Below are positions 10,760 through 23,307 of a stretch of DNA of 64,000 nt, piece after piece (the first letter of the stretch is position 1; every line of letters begins with the position of its first letter). A program made the translations under genes and the position numbers. A model generated the notes under the pieces. It saw only the letters and a program-made list of their open reading frames with translations. It searched no databases and was not told the DNA's origin. This DNA is from Symsagittifera roscoffensis (lineage: Eukaryota > Xenacoelomorpha > Acoela > Convolutidae). Where the stretch lies: NCBI RefSeq assembly GCF_963678635.1, contig NC_087063.1, positions 39,320,759 through 39,384,758 of the forward strand. Direction: 5' to 3'.

Positions 10760-12240
10760 AAATATATTATGGCCAAATTCGGACTGAAAATCAAAATTGA
10801 AAAATGGCTTTATTGAATTCAATTTAGCGTATTGTTTAATCGAAACTGACACAAAATCAGTCATTTTTCTGTTAAATTGCATCAAAAGGGGCCTACTAGA
10901 CTTTCCAAAAAAATAAACATTTATCACCTGAAGATGAACAGAACAAAATAGAAAGGCCTGTTTTTTTGTACACAGGAAAGATCCGTTAAGCCCTTTCAGA
11001 AGTTTTCAGAACAAGCCAAAAACATTTTAATTAAGGAGCAAAACAGCCAAGAAAAATAAGTGTTTCTGGTTGAAATGGGGAAAGAATTCATTCATTCATG
11101 GGTTTCTTTTGACATCTTTTCTTCCTCAAAGGGATTCTGTTCTCATTAGAAAAATTGTCGAAACAGGTGGATCTTCAGTTTTTTTTCTAGGAACATTGAC
11201 CCCATCTGACGATTGTTAGTGGTAATTGATACTGCTTGAAAAAAAAGATGAAACAATCCCACCATTTTCAAAGTTCCAAAATTGTTTACGAGATGTTTTG
11301 ACATAACTTATACTTAGGGCTGCTGGGCTATCAGGATTTATTAACAGTTTAATATATTTCGAGTGGTGTGGCGTCTCTTGCACGGAGGGATACTTGGTTC
11401 GACATTTCAATCTGGAATCTACATCGACCATCCGAATGAGGTGGAGATTGATTGCTCAATTTATTCTCTCTGTATATGTCACTGGGGAGCCACGAAACCT
11501 CTCAAGGAGAATTCTACCACCCGGGGGTTGACTTTTTAACTGAATACATTACAATAATTCAAGTGAAAAAATTCAATAAAACTGACAGTGAATAATGCTT
11601 TTTGTCATATTGAACATCGCTCATAAGGCTTTCAGACTAATTAACTAGGGGCCCAGCTAAAGCTGGAGGTATTTGTTTGACACAAGGGCGAAGCGGAGCT
11701 TCACCTCACTTGCGATACCACAAAAATAGCATTGCAAGCTATCAGACAGGAAAGGAAGCAACTAAGTCCAAAGAAAACGGAAAAATTTACGAAGAAACCA
11801 CAGCTTACAGACTTCACAATTTGTCTGGGATGCTGTTCTATTTGCAAAAAAAAACATGTCCAGAAACACATTCGATGGCGTTTAATGAAAATTCGCAAAT
11901 ATTTTTAAGGCTTTGAGGTTTTTGACGTTTTGAGCGATCCTGGAGGAAAGCATATAAATTATAGTTTCTTCAGACGATCTAAAATTATGTAAGTAAGCCA
12001 TGAAATAAAGCCAAAATCATTTAGGCCGAAAAAATTTTCAAGTAAAAAGAATAAAAAGAAAAACATACGAGTCAAGGATAGTAGAACAACAACTTGCAGG
12101 AGTAAACGAAAACATAAAAAGCAACTACAATGAAAACAGCATACAGCAGATTTTCTAAAATGTGGCAATTAAGACGACAAAACATAAGCAGACAAATAAT
12201 AAGCCGACAATTTATTTGAAACGGAATATTTCCCGTTTGA
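10760..12240. other. Non-coding, repeat-like stretch
   Basis: No gene seen. Around 11650-11720 the sequence 'CCCAGCTAAAGCTGGAGGTAT...GGCGAAGCGGAGCTTCACCTCACTTGCGATACCAC' resembles pieces near 14810-14970, and 12415-12560 resembles 14980-15070. The 2.2-kb duplication downstream therefore has older, weaker similarity here too. Short frames in both strands show no domains. Confidence 0.4.
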
Positions 12241-12247
12241 AAAAAAA

Positions 12248-12325
12248 AAACGTGTTCTGGTCAGATTCTAATCCAGGACCTTTGCTGTCCCAGGCGTATT
12301 CGTTACCTCCAGACTAAGTGTGCCT
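12248..12325 (-). tRNA. tRNA-like sequence, weak
   Basis: The minus strand reads TTAGTCTGGAGGTAACG (A-box-like), CCTGGGACAG in anticodon-arm position, then GGTCCTGGATTAGAATCTGACC with a degenerate B box. Spacing is close to a 73-nt tRNA, but I cannot pair the acceptor stem. Probably a tRNA pseudogene or tRNA-derived repeat. Confidence 0.25.
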
Positions 12326-12609
12326 TGGAAATTTGAATTCATTGTGAACCAAAATATCAAGTGATTCCGTGTAACAAGGTATTAACCCGAAAAAGTCTAT
12401 TTCCGATTTGATTACGCTTGCTGATCGCAAGCGTAATAATTTTTGTTTCTGCAGAATGAGATGCGCGATGAAATTTGAGGTTGTACTGATGCAGCAAGAA
12501 ATGCGTAATTTTCAAAAACTGGACTTCACTCAAAACCTTAGTTGTTCCTCTGCTAACATAGAAGATAAGCGAAAACGAAAAATATCGGTCATACATTCCA
12601 CCCACATAC

Positions 12610-14848
12610 TTTTTCGAAGACTGTAGACAGTGGAGTAAGGCAAAAAGAGACTAGAAAATGTAATAACACATGGTAAAGAGCGGTTTTTTCATTGATACCA
12701 CTTTTTTGGAAATCGGTAAAGCAGTTTTTGAGAAAAATTACTGTTGAAAAAACGGAACTTTAAAGCCATACTAAAAAAAAATATATTCCATAACAAGCAA
12801 GAACGTATTTCAGGAATTTATAGAAAAAACCGTGTCACTTGACTCATGTAGGGATTAGAAACGATATGATAAAACCAGGTTTTAATGATCTCATGCTTTC
12901 AAAATAGGTTCAGTTATCAACTAACTATAACGTGCACGGCAACACTGCTGTTTCCAATCACTGGTTCTAATTGCTGATCGTCTATATTCGTGTTTTCCGT
13001 ATCGCTGTTGATCTCCGCACGTTGGTTTTCGCATGACATTCGTTCCACTCAATTGATGCTGACCGTAGTTATTGACTATTTTGTTGAAAAATTGCCGCGA
13101 AAATTGCCACTTACAGATTAAATTATTTGATTTTTCCCCTTTTTTGCGATATAATTCCTGCTTTTAAGCTAGCGGTAGTAATTTGAACGTTATCAGCCAT
13201 GATTAGTGTTTTTGGTTTTTGAAATTTCTAACGTGTTGTCTTTCTTTTTTATGGGTGTTTTCTGTCTTTTCTAGTCGGCTCCTTGAAAGATAAGTTGGAT
13301 TTCGCTTTAGTTAAGTCAATTGCAATGTTTGCTGACGCGTGACATATTTTGGGTCTGATTAAGAGCTATTTGAATTAGTTACAGTCTTAAAATTTTTCAA
13401 TTGACTACTGAAACCAAGTTTTATTGCTCTTTTTTTCTCTTCCAGTACCTGCGCTCAATCAACGCGGAGCTTCATAGCGCCGCTAAGATCTGGCTACAGC
13501 CCGTTTTGAAATACTTACCGCACTAGAATTCACCCCAATGTTTCCCGAACTGTCCGCATTGTCTTGTTACCCCACGCTACCAGGACTGAACTCACAATAT
13601 AAGACCTGTGGCTTCGGTCGGTCGAAGAAGCGAAGTTCCTGAACTCACATCAATAGACCTGTGGACGACCAAAGAAGCGAAGAATCCATCGCTAGAAGAG
13701 GTGGTTCCCCTTCTACGTCGTTTTGCCGCTGGAGACCTTGGCGGAACTGCAGTGATCGATTGACAAGGCAAAAACCAATTATAACCGATTATAAACACAC
13801 AAAAAAACACACAAACACACACTCTTTCTCTCTCTCTCTCTCTCTCTCTCCCGCTCTCTCTATCAAACATAATCGATCTCTCAAATTTAATCAGAGGTTC
13901 GAAGCAGAGACCGCCGTAGCAACAAAAGGACCGGACAATAACAACTAACAACCTTCGGGAAACTAACAAAGGACAGGACAAAAACAATTCCACAAAATCT
14001 GGTTGATAGTCAATTCAATTGCTTCACAGATCTGTTGATATTGATTCTTCTAGCATCATTGTACATAGTATTACATAGTTAACACAGAAGCGAAGCAGAG
14101 TAATTTTCGTGTGTTTCGGTAAAACTTCCTGCTAGGCTATTGTGCCTAGCAAGACACTTTAAAATTAAATTGGCAACGGAGCAAATTTATCAAGCGGAAA
14201 CACTGCCAACAACCTTTGAGCAGACACCAGTTGCACCGTTAATAATAATAAAAAGTTTCAAAACCCTCCTGAAACCACGCGAAATAACACTTACAACTAC
14301 AATGAAGCTTGTTTACAGCACAAGAAAATGTGGCAATATAGCCGATAACACAAGAGCAGTCAAACAAAAGTCCGACAATTCAATTTTTACCGGAAAAACT
14401 CAATTCATACATACTGAAAAAAAAACAAGGTCCGACGGGACTCCAAAACCCAAACCTTAGGGTGCAAAAGCAACAGCGTTACCTACAGGCCAAGTGGTGG
14501 GAGGAGTCTCGAAGTTGCTAACGTTCCTTAATGAAATGATGAGATTTGTAAGAAATGTTGTTCACGTAAAAAAAGTCTTGTTCCCAATTATACGACACTT
14601 GCTCTCGCAAGTGCAATAAATAACAGCTTGAGGTCTAATTTCATAGCAAGATCAATTATATTATCAAGACAATTTTGACTACATCAAGGAAAACTCGTAC
14701 GGGGGTCATGTGTATTATCAAATTAAAGACCTATTGGTTGAAACTCTGGTTCGAAAAAGAAAACTAAAAAAACGTTGCTGCAATGTCGAGAAAATTTAGT
14801 ATTTTCGATCTTTAGACACAGAGGTGAAGCGGAGTTTTGCACCACTAG
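12610..14848 (+). repeat. Long direct repeat, copy 1
   Basis: A 2.24-kb segment, nearly identical to 15429-17920 and in the same orientation. It contains a TC-rich microsatellite (13826-13860), a perfect 7-bp-stem hairpin CACTTGCTCTCGCAAGTG (14596-14613) followed by CAATAAATAA, and a conserved 106-codon frame at 14140-14460 with no recognised domain. Relative to copy 2 it lacks about 251 bp at the junction TTTCTCTT|CCAG (13441). It could be a segmental duplication or a pair of long terminal repeats with only about 0.58 kb between them. I favour duplication because no coding interior or defined termini are seen. Confidence 0.75.
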
Positions 14849-15428
14849 CGATACAACAACAATAACAACAAGTAAGAAAAATTAAATGTTGCAAAAAAAC
14901 TAGGTGAACCGAAATTTTCGTATGTCTAGATTAAACAACTGAAGGCCTAGCTGAAGCTGGAGGTATGTGTTTGATTTGAATGAATTTGCTATACTGATGC
15001 GGCATGAAAAATGGGATTTCGAAAATTGCATCTTCCCAAAACCTTAGCTGTTTCTCTACTAAAAAAAGTGAGAAGAGTAAAAACTTTTGAGATAATCAAT
15101 TACTCTAAGGATTTGATTGTAAACTTTAAGAAAAATCAAAAAGTTTCTAAAAAACGGAAAATAAAAAAAAGGTCAGAGGATTTCTAAAATGCGTAACTTT
15201 TTCTTGCAAAGAGAAAGCTGTGGCCGCTCAAGCTGGTCACAAATAAAAAATTTGACTATTTCGAGGTCCATAATTTTATGTGTAGAAAAAAACTGGGCCT
15301 AGCCACTTATGCAGGGGAGATTTTCAAAACAGTTCTACTCATTAAAACCAAAAACTCATATTTGAGAGAAGTTGTTTTCGAGAAAAAAGAAAAAATCAAA
15401 AACATGAGTCAATTATTTCCCCATGGAA
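14849..15428. other. Interval between the two long direct repeats
   Basis: This holds a repeat-like segment (14950-15070) related to 11650-12560, and an isolated copy of the approximately 170-bp satellite unit at about 15245-15420 (GGGCCTAGCCACTTATGCAGGGGAG). No gene is seen. Confidence 0.5.
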
Positions 15429-17920
15429 TTTTTCGAAGGCTGTAGACAGTGGAGTAAGGTAAAAAGAGACTAGAAAATGTAATAACACATGGTAGTGAGC
15501 GGTTTTTTCATTGATACCACTTTTTTGGAAATCGGTAAAGCAGTTTTTAAGAAAAATTACTATGTTGAAAAAACGGAACTTTAAAGCGATACTAAAAAAA
15601 CATATTCCATAACAAGCAAGAACGTATTTCAGGAATTTATAGAAGTAACCGTGTCACTTGAGTCATGTAGGGATTAGAAACGATATGATAAAACCAGGTT
15701 TTAATGATCTCATGCTTTCAAAATAGGTTCAGTTATCAACTAACTATAACGTGCACGGCAACACTGCTGTCCAATCACTGGTTCTAATTGCTGATCGTCT
15801 ATATTCGTGTTTTCCGTATCGCTGTTGATCTCCGCACGTTGGTTTTCGCATGACATTCGTTCCACTCAATTGATGCTGACCGTAGTTATTGACTATATTG
15901 TTGAAAAATTGCCGCGAAAATTGCCACTTACAGATTAAATTATTTGATTTTTTCCCCTTTTTTGCAATATAATTCCTGCTTTTAAGCTAGCGGTAGTAAT
16001 TTGAACGTTATCAGCCATGATTAGTGTTTTTGGTTTTTGAAATTTCTAACGTGTTGTCTTTCTTTTTTATGGGTGTTTTCTGTCTTTTCTAGTCGGCTCC
16101 TTGAAAGATAAGTTGGATTTCGCTTTAGTTAAGTCAATTGCAATGTTTGCTGACGCGTGACATATTTTGGGTCTGATTAAGAGCTATTTGAATTAGTTAC
16201 AGTCTTAAAATTTTTCAATTGACTACTGAAACCAAGTTTTATTGCTCTTTTTTTCTCTTAAAAGTGCCGACCAGACAATAACTGGTGCTTAATGGGGCAT
16301 TATGAAAAATAGGAGCTCAAAAACGCTTCGGTAATTTCTTTGGAATTTTGAACCAATTTGAGTACTCTCGTTTAATATCGCAGTTAAGACACCTCGGCGG
16401 AAATTTTAGTCCTTGACGTTTTTATAGTGTCAGTTTTAGATAGTAGATAGATAGGAGTAGTTTTAGATAGTATTTTGAATCACTCAAACAGCAAGGACTG
16501 ATAAAGCTTTCCAGTACCTGCGCTCAATCAACGCGGAGCTTCATAGCGCCGCTAAGATCTGGCTACAGCCCGTTTTGAAATACTTACCGCACTAGAATTC
16601 ACCCCAACGTTTCCCGAACTGTCCGCATTGTCTTGTTACCCCACACTACCCGGACTGAACTCACAATATAAGACCTGTGGCTTCGGTCGGTCGAAGAAGC
16701 GAAGTTCCTGAACTCACATCAATAGACCTGTGGACGACCAAAGAAGCGAAGAAGCCATCGCTAGAAGAGGTGGTTCCCCTTCTACGTCGTTTTGCCGCTG
16801 GAGACATTGGCGGAACTGCAGTGATCGATTGACAAGACAAAAACCAATTATAACCGATTATAAACACACACAAAAAACACACAAACACACACTCTTTCTC
16901 TCTCTCTCTCTCTCTCTCTCCCGCTCTCTCTATCAAACATAATCGATCTCTCAAATTTAATCAGAGGTTCGAAGCAGAGACCGCCGTAGCAACAAAAGGA
17001 CCGGACAATAACAACTAACAACCTTCGGGCAACTAACAAAGGACAGGACAAAAACAATTCCACAAAATCTGGTTGATAGTCAATTCAATTGCTTCACAGA
17101 TCTGTTGATATTGATTCTTCTAGCATCATTGTACATAGTATTACATAGTTAACACAGAAGCGAAGCAGAGCAATTTTCGTGTGTTTCGGTAAAACTTCCT
17201 GCTAGGCTATTGTGCCTAGCAAGACACTTTAAAATTAAATTGGCAACGGAGCAAACTTATCAAGCGGAAACATTGCCAACAACCTTTGAGCAGACACCAG
17301 TTGCACCGTTAAAAATAATAAAAAGTTTCAAAACCCTCCTGAAACCACGCGAAATAACACTTACAACTACAATGAAGCTTGTTTACAGCACAAGAAAATG
17401 TGGCAATATAGCCGATAACACAAGAGCAGTCAAACAAAAGTCCGACAATTCAATTTTTACCGGAAAAACTCAATTCATACATACTGAAAAAAAAAACAAG
17501 GTCCGACGGGACTCCAAAACCCAAACCTTAGGGTGCAAAAGCAACAGCGTTACCTACAGGCCAAGTGGTAGGAGGAGTCTCGAAGTTGCTAACGTTCCTT
17601 AATGAAATGATGAGATTTGTAAGAAATGTTGTTCACGTAAAAAAAGTCTTGTTCCCAATTATACGACACTTGCTCTCGCAAGTGCAATAAATAACAGCTT
17701 GAGGTCTAATTTCATAGCAAGATCAATTATATTATCAAGACAATTTTGACTACATCAAGGAAAACTCGTACGGGGGTCATGTGTATTATCAAATTAAAGA
17801 CCTATTGGTTGAAACTCTGGTTCGAAAAAGAAAACTAAAAAAAACGTTGCTGCAATGTCGAGAAAATTTAGGATTTTCGATCTTTAGACACAGAGGTGAA
17901 GCGGAGTTTTGCACCACTAG
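15429..17920 (+). repeat. Long direct repeat, copy 2
   Basis: Second copy of 12610-14848, differing by scattered substitutions and by an extra block of about 251 bp at roughly 16260-16510. The same TC microsatellite, hairpin (17667-17684) and short frame (17210-17602) are present. The frame differs at its end because of a one-base change in an A run, which argues against selection for a protein. Confidence 0.75.
16260..16510. other. 251-bp block present only in repeat copy 2
   Basis: Sequence from AAAAGTGCCGACC to GATAAAGCTTT sits exactly between parts that are contiguous in copy 1. It has no open frame and no terminal inverted repeats that I can see. Either it inserted into copy 2 or it was cleanly lost from copy 1. 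Confidence 0.6.
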
Positions 17921-18039
17921 GTAAGAAAGATTGAGGGGGCGAGGGTGAGACATGGCATTTAGTAAAAGACAGGGCATAAATTCTGCAAACTTGTCGCAAA
18001 ATTTGCAAAGTTTTGCAAAATAATCGAATTTAGTTCTAA

Positions 18040-18285
18040 AAATGAAATGGATTATAATCAATTATAATGGATTATAATGGATTTTCATTTCAAAATAATC
18101 GATTATAATGGATTATCTTGGCCAAAAAAAATCGATTTCAGTGACAAAAATAATGGATTATAATCGATTATAATGGATTATAATGGATTATATTTGTTCA
18201 AAAATAATCAATTATAATGGCTATATAATCAGTTTCGTGGTCTGAATTTTACATCCGTAATGGATTATAATCGATTATTTTTGTG
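18040..18285. repeat. GGATTATAAT palindromic short-repeat array
   Basis: Repeated ATGGATTATAATCGATTATAATGGATTATAAT-type words occur at least ten times within about 245 bp. Many words are near-palindromic (ATTATAAT, AATCGATT), so single strands could fold. Spacing is irregular, unlike a CRISPR array. No function can be assigned. Confidence 0.65.
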
Positions 18286-18289
18286 TGCT

Positions 18290-19370
18290 AGATACATATT
18301 ACCAAGATACATATTAGACAAAATGTGCTAAGGCTGACCTCATCAATTTAATTCTACTGCGACAGAAATTTAAGAAAATCTTCGTAGACAAAACAGACAA
18401 AGTCAAAACTGCAAAAAAAAACATTCCGGAAACTTATAAATCTTATTCAAAAATTTTTGACATTATTAACAATACGCTAAGCCATCAATTTGAATTAATT
18501 TAGAAAAAAATGGTTTATCATAAAATACACTAAACAGATAAAAAATTAAAACTAACTCCACGCACTTTCAGACTTAAAAAATTCAGAAACCATGCATCCG
18601 AAAAAAAAATTATGCAATTTTTGATTTCAGTTTTTTTTCTAACAGAAAACTTAGGGTATACAAAAACTATGAAAACACGCAATAAATTTACCCTCTGGAC
18701 TATGAAGAAGAAATGTACTGAAAAAAAAACTACAAAAAATACCGAAATAAAACACCCGTGAACACAGCACACAAAAATTGGTACGGAATCAAAGAAAAAG
18801 TAAAAAATAATAATTTTAAGTGACAAATTTTTTCAACTGTTCACACAGAATCACTCAAATAGCTCTGGACCAAAAAAAAGTAGACAACACCAAAAATTAA
18901 TATTAATAAAAACTTCAAAAGAATTTTCACAATTTTTCATTTTTAATTTTCGAATCTTATTACGGAGGGCTTAAGAAAAAATACAGAATTTTCAAACGGT
19001 TCTCGTTCGACTTCAATCGCTGCAATAAACAACAAAAAAAAGTAGAATAAAAAAATTCGGAAAAATCAGCCGACATAATTAATGCCGTCCGACCGCAGTG
19101 CCGAAAATCTACCAAAAACTCGAATCCGAAAAATTAATTTAACTATTAATTCAACACTATTCAAGTACGTCGTAGCGGGTATAAAATAAACTGATTTCTA
19201 TATAACCACACTGTAAACAAAGTTATTTACAAGAAAGAGTGTTTATTGCAAGGGAAGAGTTGTTTATTGCAAGTGTAAAAAAATTTATTACAATTTTAAA
19301 TCCAAGCTGTATATAAATGCATCAAATAAGGAACAAAAAGTTTGATTTCAAAGCAAGTTAATTTATCAAA
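18290..19370. other. AT-rich stretch, no gene seen
   Basis: Strongly AT-rich sequence with poly(A)/poly(T) runs. The minus frame 18530-18826 is Phe/Val-rich low-complexity translation with no domain. A short internal repeat, GTGTTTATTGCAAG / GTTGTTTATTGCAAG, lies near 19237-19276. Confidence 0.4.
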
Positions 19371-19376
19371 GTTCAT

Positions 19377-22021
19377 TTAGCAATTAGGCCTCCGTTGCTC
19401 GACAATGGTACCTGGCGATGAATCAACAGGCGGAGCGCTATGCAGAGCACGAGCTATGTAATAGTGCAAAGCATAATTTCGTGCGGATGTTAGTCTTGAC
19501 GTCTGCGTAGCTGTCATCCTTTTTTGGCTAATTTTGTCAGCTAGTCTTTTAGTTACACGCGAGGACGATGTTCCCGCACCTTCTGTACAGGCAAAAATAG
19601 GGGTTAAAAGTAGCATGTTCGACATCAACAAATCGTTGTTCGTATTTCAGCTTCTTTGAAGTTTAATGCTGTTTGTAAGCTTCCTCGATGTCGTGAGCAG
19701 GTATTCGCATGTGGATTGACAACTTTCACATGATGTAGGTTTCACTGAGCCGAGACTCCCATAATCCTATTTGATTTCTAATCTTGCTTCATCATTAGTG
19801 CTAGTAGATATGTAAGTAAAGGCTTCGCGTTCAAGCGGTTGAAGATGCGGCTCAATTTCGACATCTTAGCACAATTCGTTCAAATTAGCAAGAACATCCT
19901 TCATCTCATTGACTTTGACAACATCCAGCTACGGGGCAATATAGAGCATGACTGACAGTAAAACGCTAGCCGCATGTGCTTTTCCGAGGGAGGTTAAGTG
20001 GTTCCAATCCATACCTTAGTGTAATTCTGTCTCTGAATTCTGCCTTTGTTAAATTGAAATTACATCGTTGCGGCAATGCGTTGAGCCAGCTGGATAAACT
20101 TGTTTCCGATGCCAAACTCAACCAGTAATTTTCGCTTTCTGACAAACTAATCCTCACTTCGATTCATTTTAATGTGTTCTTGTGTAAAATACGTTGCAAA
20201 ATGTTACTGTTGCTGGTCGCTGTCTGTGACATCTTCAATTTCACATAAAGGAGTGGAACTTTTTATGAAACTGGAACATTTGTTTATTTGAATTTCTGGT
20301 AAAGTCAGGTTCAAACCTTCATCTCTCACAGGGAGAGAGAACATTCTGCCTCAGTTTTCATTATATGATTTTTTATAATGAGAGCTGTTATGAGTTCATT
20401 CGCTAAAATATTCATAGTGTCCTCAAAGAGAGAAGGGTTAGATGTTGCCCGAGCAAAGAAATTTGATTTCTGTTGTACTGTATTTGTAAACGTTTTGAGA
20501 ATCTTTTAACCAGCACGAATTGCTGACAAGAATATGCATTGCCTAAATCAGAACCGAAGACTCTAATGCCCATCGACAATATCTACTGTTTCATTTTTGA
20601 ATACGTCTTTTGCTTTGATTAGGAAATCAGATTTTACTATCAAAAGGCACTTCGTTACATGGTAGCCCAAGGCTGGTCCAAGTTCTTTTAAGGGAGCAAT
20701 ATATTTTATCAATTCCTCTATACTACCTGTAGCATTGCCATCATCGTCGTACCATCTTCGACTAAGTTTTTCGCGCGAGGTGATTTTCTCTAGTGGGGTT
20801 ATAGCGATATCGTACATGACCAAATTAATGGGTCACCTTGGGTTGTAAATTCTTTTGACAAAATTGTTTCAATTGTAAATGTACAACTTCGATTGAACTG
20901 TATTAAAATTTCCCAGGGCAGTTTTCAAGGTTTCCAAGGACACAGGTTGTCAAGGTTTCTAAGAGCTAATTTTTAAATGAGACTGTTGAACGCATTTTTC
21001 ACTTTAATTAGCAACATACCTCGAGTTTCAATCCTCAAGTAATTATCTCTTAGTGAGTGAATAGCACACTCAATTCCGCATTTCGGTCCGAGACATGTGT
21101 ATTGCCTCCTATGAGTTTCAAATCCCATTGATCACCTTTACAATGAACCTTCCTATGATTTATCTAATTTTTTCTACAATGCCAATTGGCCGCACGCCAG
21201 GGTTTTTATCGAGAGCGATAAGTCAAAAGGATTTATAGGGCTCCAAAAGTCGTTCTGTAGCAATCCTGATTGAGAGTTTGCTCAATAACTTACAAAAACT
21301 ATCTGACGATGTTCAAAAAGATGTTAAAAAACGCCGCCAATCAATTGCGTTGAGACCGGAATGGCCATGACTTCCAGGAGTCTTGGTGGCGGAACGTGTA
21401 ATTTCTCGGGCATTTAATTTTTCAAAAATTGTTGGGTGATACGAAAGAGTATTTTCATCATCAGCGCAAATATAGGCGGGGTTGACGGGTCATGGGGCTG
21501 GATGTTTCTCGAGTATTTGGAGAACAGATTTACCATCTAATTCCTGGTCAGTGGTTAAAATTCCCTTTTGAAACATCACTTTGACTCTAAAGGGCATTGA
21601 AATTTTTCCTAAGGTCACTATTCGCTATACGGTACATGACCAGGAATTATTAACTATTTGAGCTCATCCGGTTTCATGGCCTGTTTGGTTTTCGGTAACC
21701 TTTCCTGAAGGACCCCTCATCTTCAGCGAGTGAACCTAAGTCGCATTTGATCTATTGATCAAGCCTCCTAACTAAGATGAGATGTGGCAACACCATGACA
21801 GCTTTCATTGCGGTCGAGTAATCTTTGTCGAAGAGTGTTGCTGAGAGGACTGTGATCACAGTTTCGATAAATTTGAATCCTGCCATGTTTATGCTGATAA
21901 TGAAGAAAACCGTGATACAATGACCAATTATGTTGTAAATTTTAGTCAAAGAGGTTGCTTTAGAGTCGCTTATGTTTTTCCATAAGTTCGGTGGATCTGG
22001 CTGAGGGGTATGGGCTTTCAA
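19377..22021 (-). pseudogene. Decayed non-LTR-type reverse transcriptase element
   Basis: Minus-strand pieces occur in the right order. An N-terminal piece (22021-21752) ends KAVMVLPHLIL. A pre-RT/RT piece (about 21600-21180) holds ILEKHPAP, GHSGLNAIDWRRFLTSF and the conserved LDKNPGVRPIG. An active-site region (20823-20563) has RRWYDDDGNATGSIEEL followed by LKELGPALGYHVTK. C-terminal pieces (20157-19966 and 19631-19377) include FNLTKAEFRDRITLRYGLEPLNLP. Together they resemble an uncharacterised RT family common in invertebrate genomes. Stops and shifts interrupt every part, so it is a relic. I cannot name the clade and see no endonuclease or ends. Confidence 0.6.
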
Positions 22022-23300
22022 ATTCTACTACGGATTAGCGCAATTGGTGTTTAGACACTGTTTGTGTAAGCAGCGCTTCTGCTGAGCATTTATGGCAGGC
22101 AAAATTTTTCGTGTGTTCTTTCTTAGTCGGTTGTCAATGAGCTACACTTCACTTGCATGTGGGAAGCACAAGCGTAGCAATATACACCAAAACCTTTTAG
22201 ATGATTAGTACAAAAGGAAAAATGGGTTTGGGTTGATCCCAATGAGGAAGTGAGGGAGGCTTGTGACATATTTACATTTGAACCTCAGAGAAAATTAATT
22301 TGGCGTAATATGAGAAACGAAAACCATCTTTACAAAAACAAAGAACTTCCAAAACTAAAAAATGGAGAAATTGTACTTTTACTATGAAAAAAATTGAAGG
22401 GCGAGTTGAAGAAAACTTTGAAAGTTCGACTTCAAACAGAGCAGCTTTTTAATCATAATCTGATTATTTGAGTTAACAATTACTCTAGGGACAACTATGG
22501 ATGTGGGTTGAGATTTAATGCTGAGATCAATGAAACATTGATAATTTCTAACAAAAGAGATACATCTGCCGAGTGGTCACTAAATCCAGCAATTATAGGA
22601 CAGTATTATTATATAGTGGAGGAGGATATTATTGCACAACATCTATGAGGTCACGAAGAGTAACTCCACGATTAGAATGAACAATTGCGTCAATGTCTTT
22701 TTTCTTAATGTATTTAGTCCGGGATGCGCCTAATAATAAATTATTTGCAAACCAGGAAAAAAATTTGCTTTGCATCTTGCCAGCATCTGCTTGAAATTCG
22801 AGATATCCACTCTCCTCGCCAACCAGTGCTCTCCAGGACTCCCCACTCGCGTACGGCTGGGACGATGAGATTTATAATTTTTTAAACCTAAGTATGACGG
22901 CCCAGCGCGCATTCATTTTGAAAATACAACGTAGGTAAATTTAAACATCCTATTTAATGAGTTTGTCACAACAATTAGGCTGACAAAACCATTCAATTCT
23001 ATCAGGGGACAGCAGTCGACTGATATTTTTGCTACATCCATTTAATAAGTAAGTAAATCAATAATTAGTGATACACTTGCTACATCGCAAGGGTAAAGAA
23101 AAGTGTAGTAACTGATAGTAAAATTTTTGCTAATGGATCAATAAATACTATTTATCAGCATCAGCTCGATTCTTCAAACCCTTGAAACCAATTCCTTCCT
23201 TTTACTTAAGAAAACAGACAGAATAGATTTTAACTAGACAGCTGGCAATTTCGACCTGCTTTAAAACTAAATATAGAGAACTAAATATAACCTTCAATTA
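22022..23300. other. Intergenic sequence, no clear gene
   Basis: No domain-bearing frame is visible. A short segment at 22945-22985 (TTTAATGAGTTTGTCACAACAATTAGGCT) recurs at 34020-34055, marking a dispersed repeat. The minus frame 22730-22912 is unrecognised. On the minus strand the right end is 3'-flanking sequence of SDHAF2. Confidence 0.4.
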
Positions 23301-23307
23301 ATTGCTA

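Noticed and set aside
13661-16942. Frames with Arg-Glu and Ser-Leu repeats near the TC microsatellites
   Set aside because: They are translations of the (TC)n and (CA)n tracts.
14140-17602. Conserved short ORF (106 and 130 codons) in the two long repeats
   Set aside because: The two copies end in different frames because of a one-base change in an A run, composition is not protein-like, and no domain is seen.
12610-17920. LTR pair of a single retrotransposon
   Set aside because: The interior would be only about 0.58 kb and non-coding, termini do not begin TG and end CA, and no flanking duplication was found. Not fully excluded.
18040-18285. CRISPR-like array
   Set aside because: Repeats are about 10-20 bp, irregularly spaced, AT-only words without unique spacers, in a eukaryotic context.
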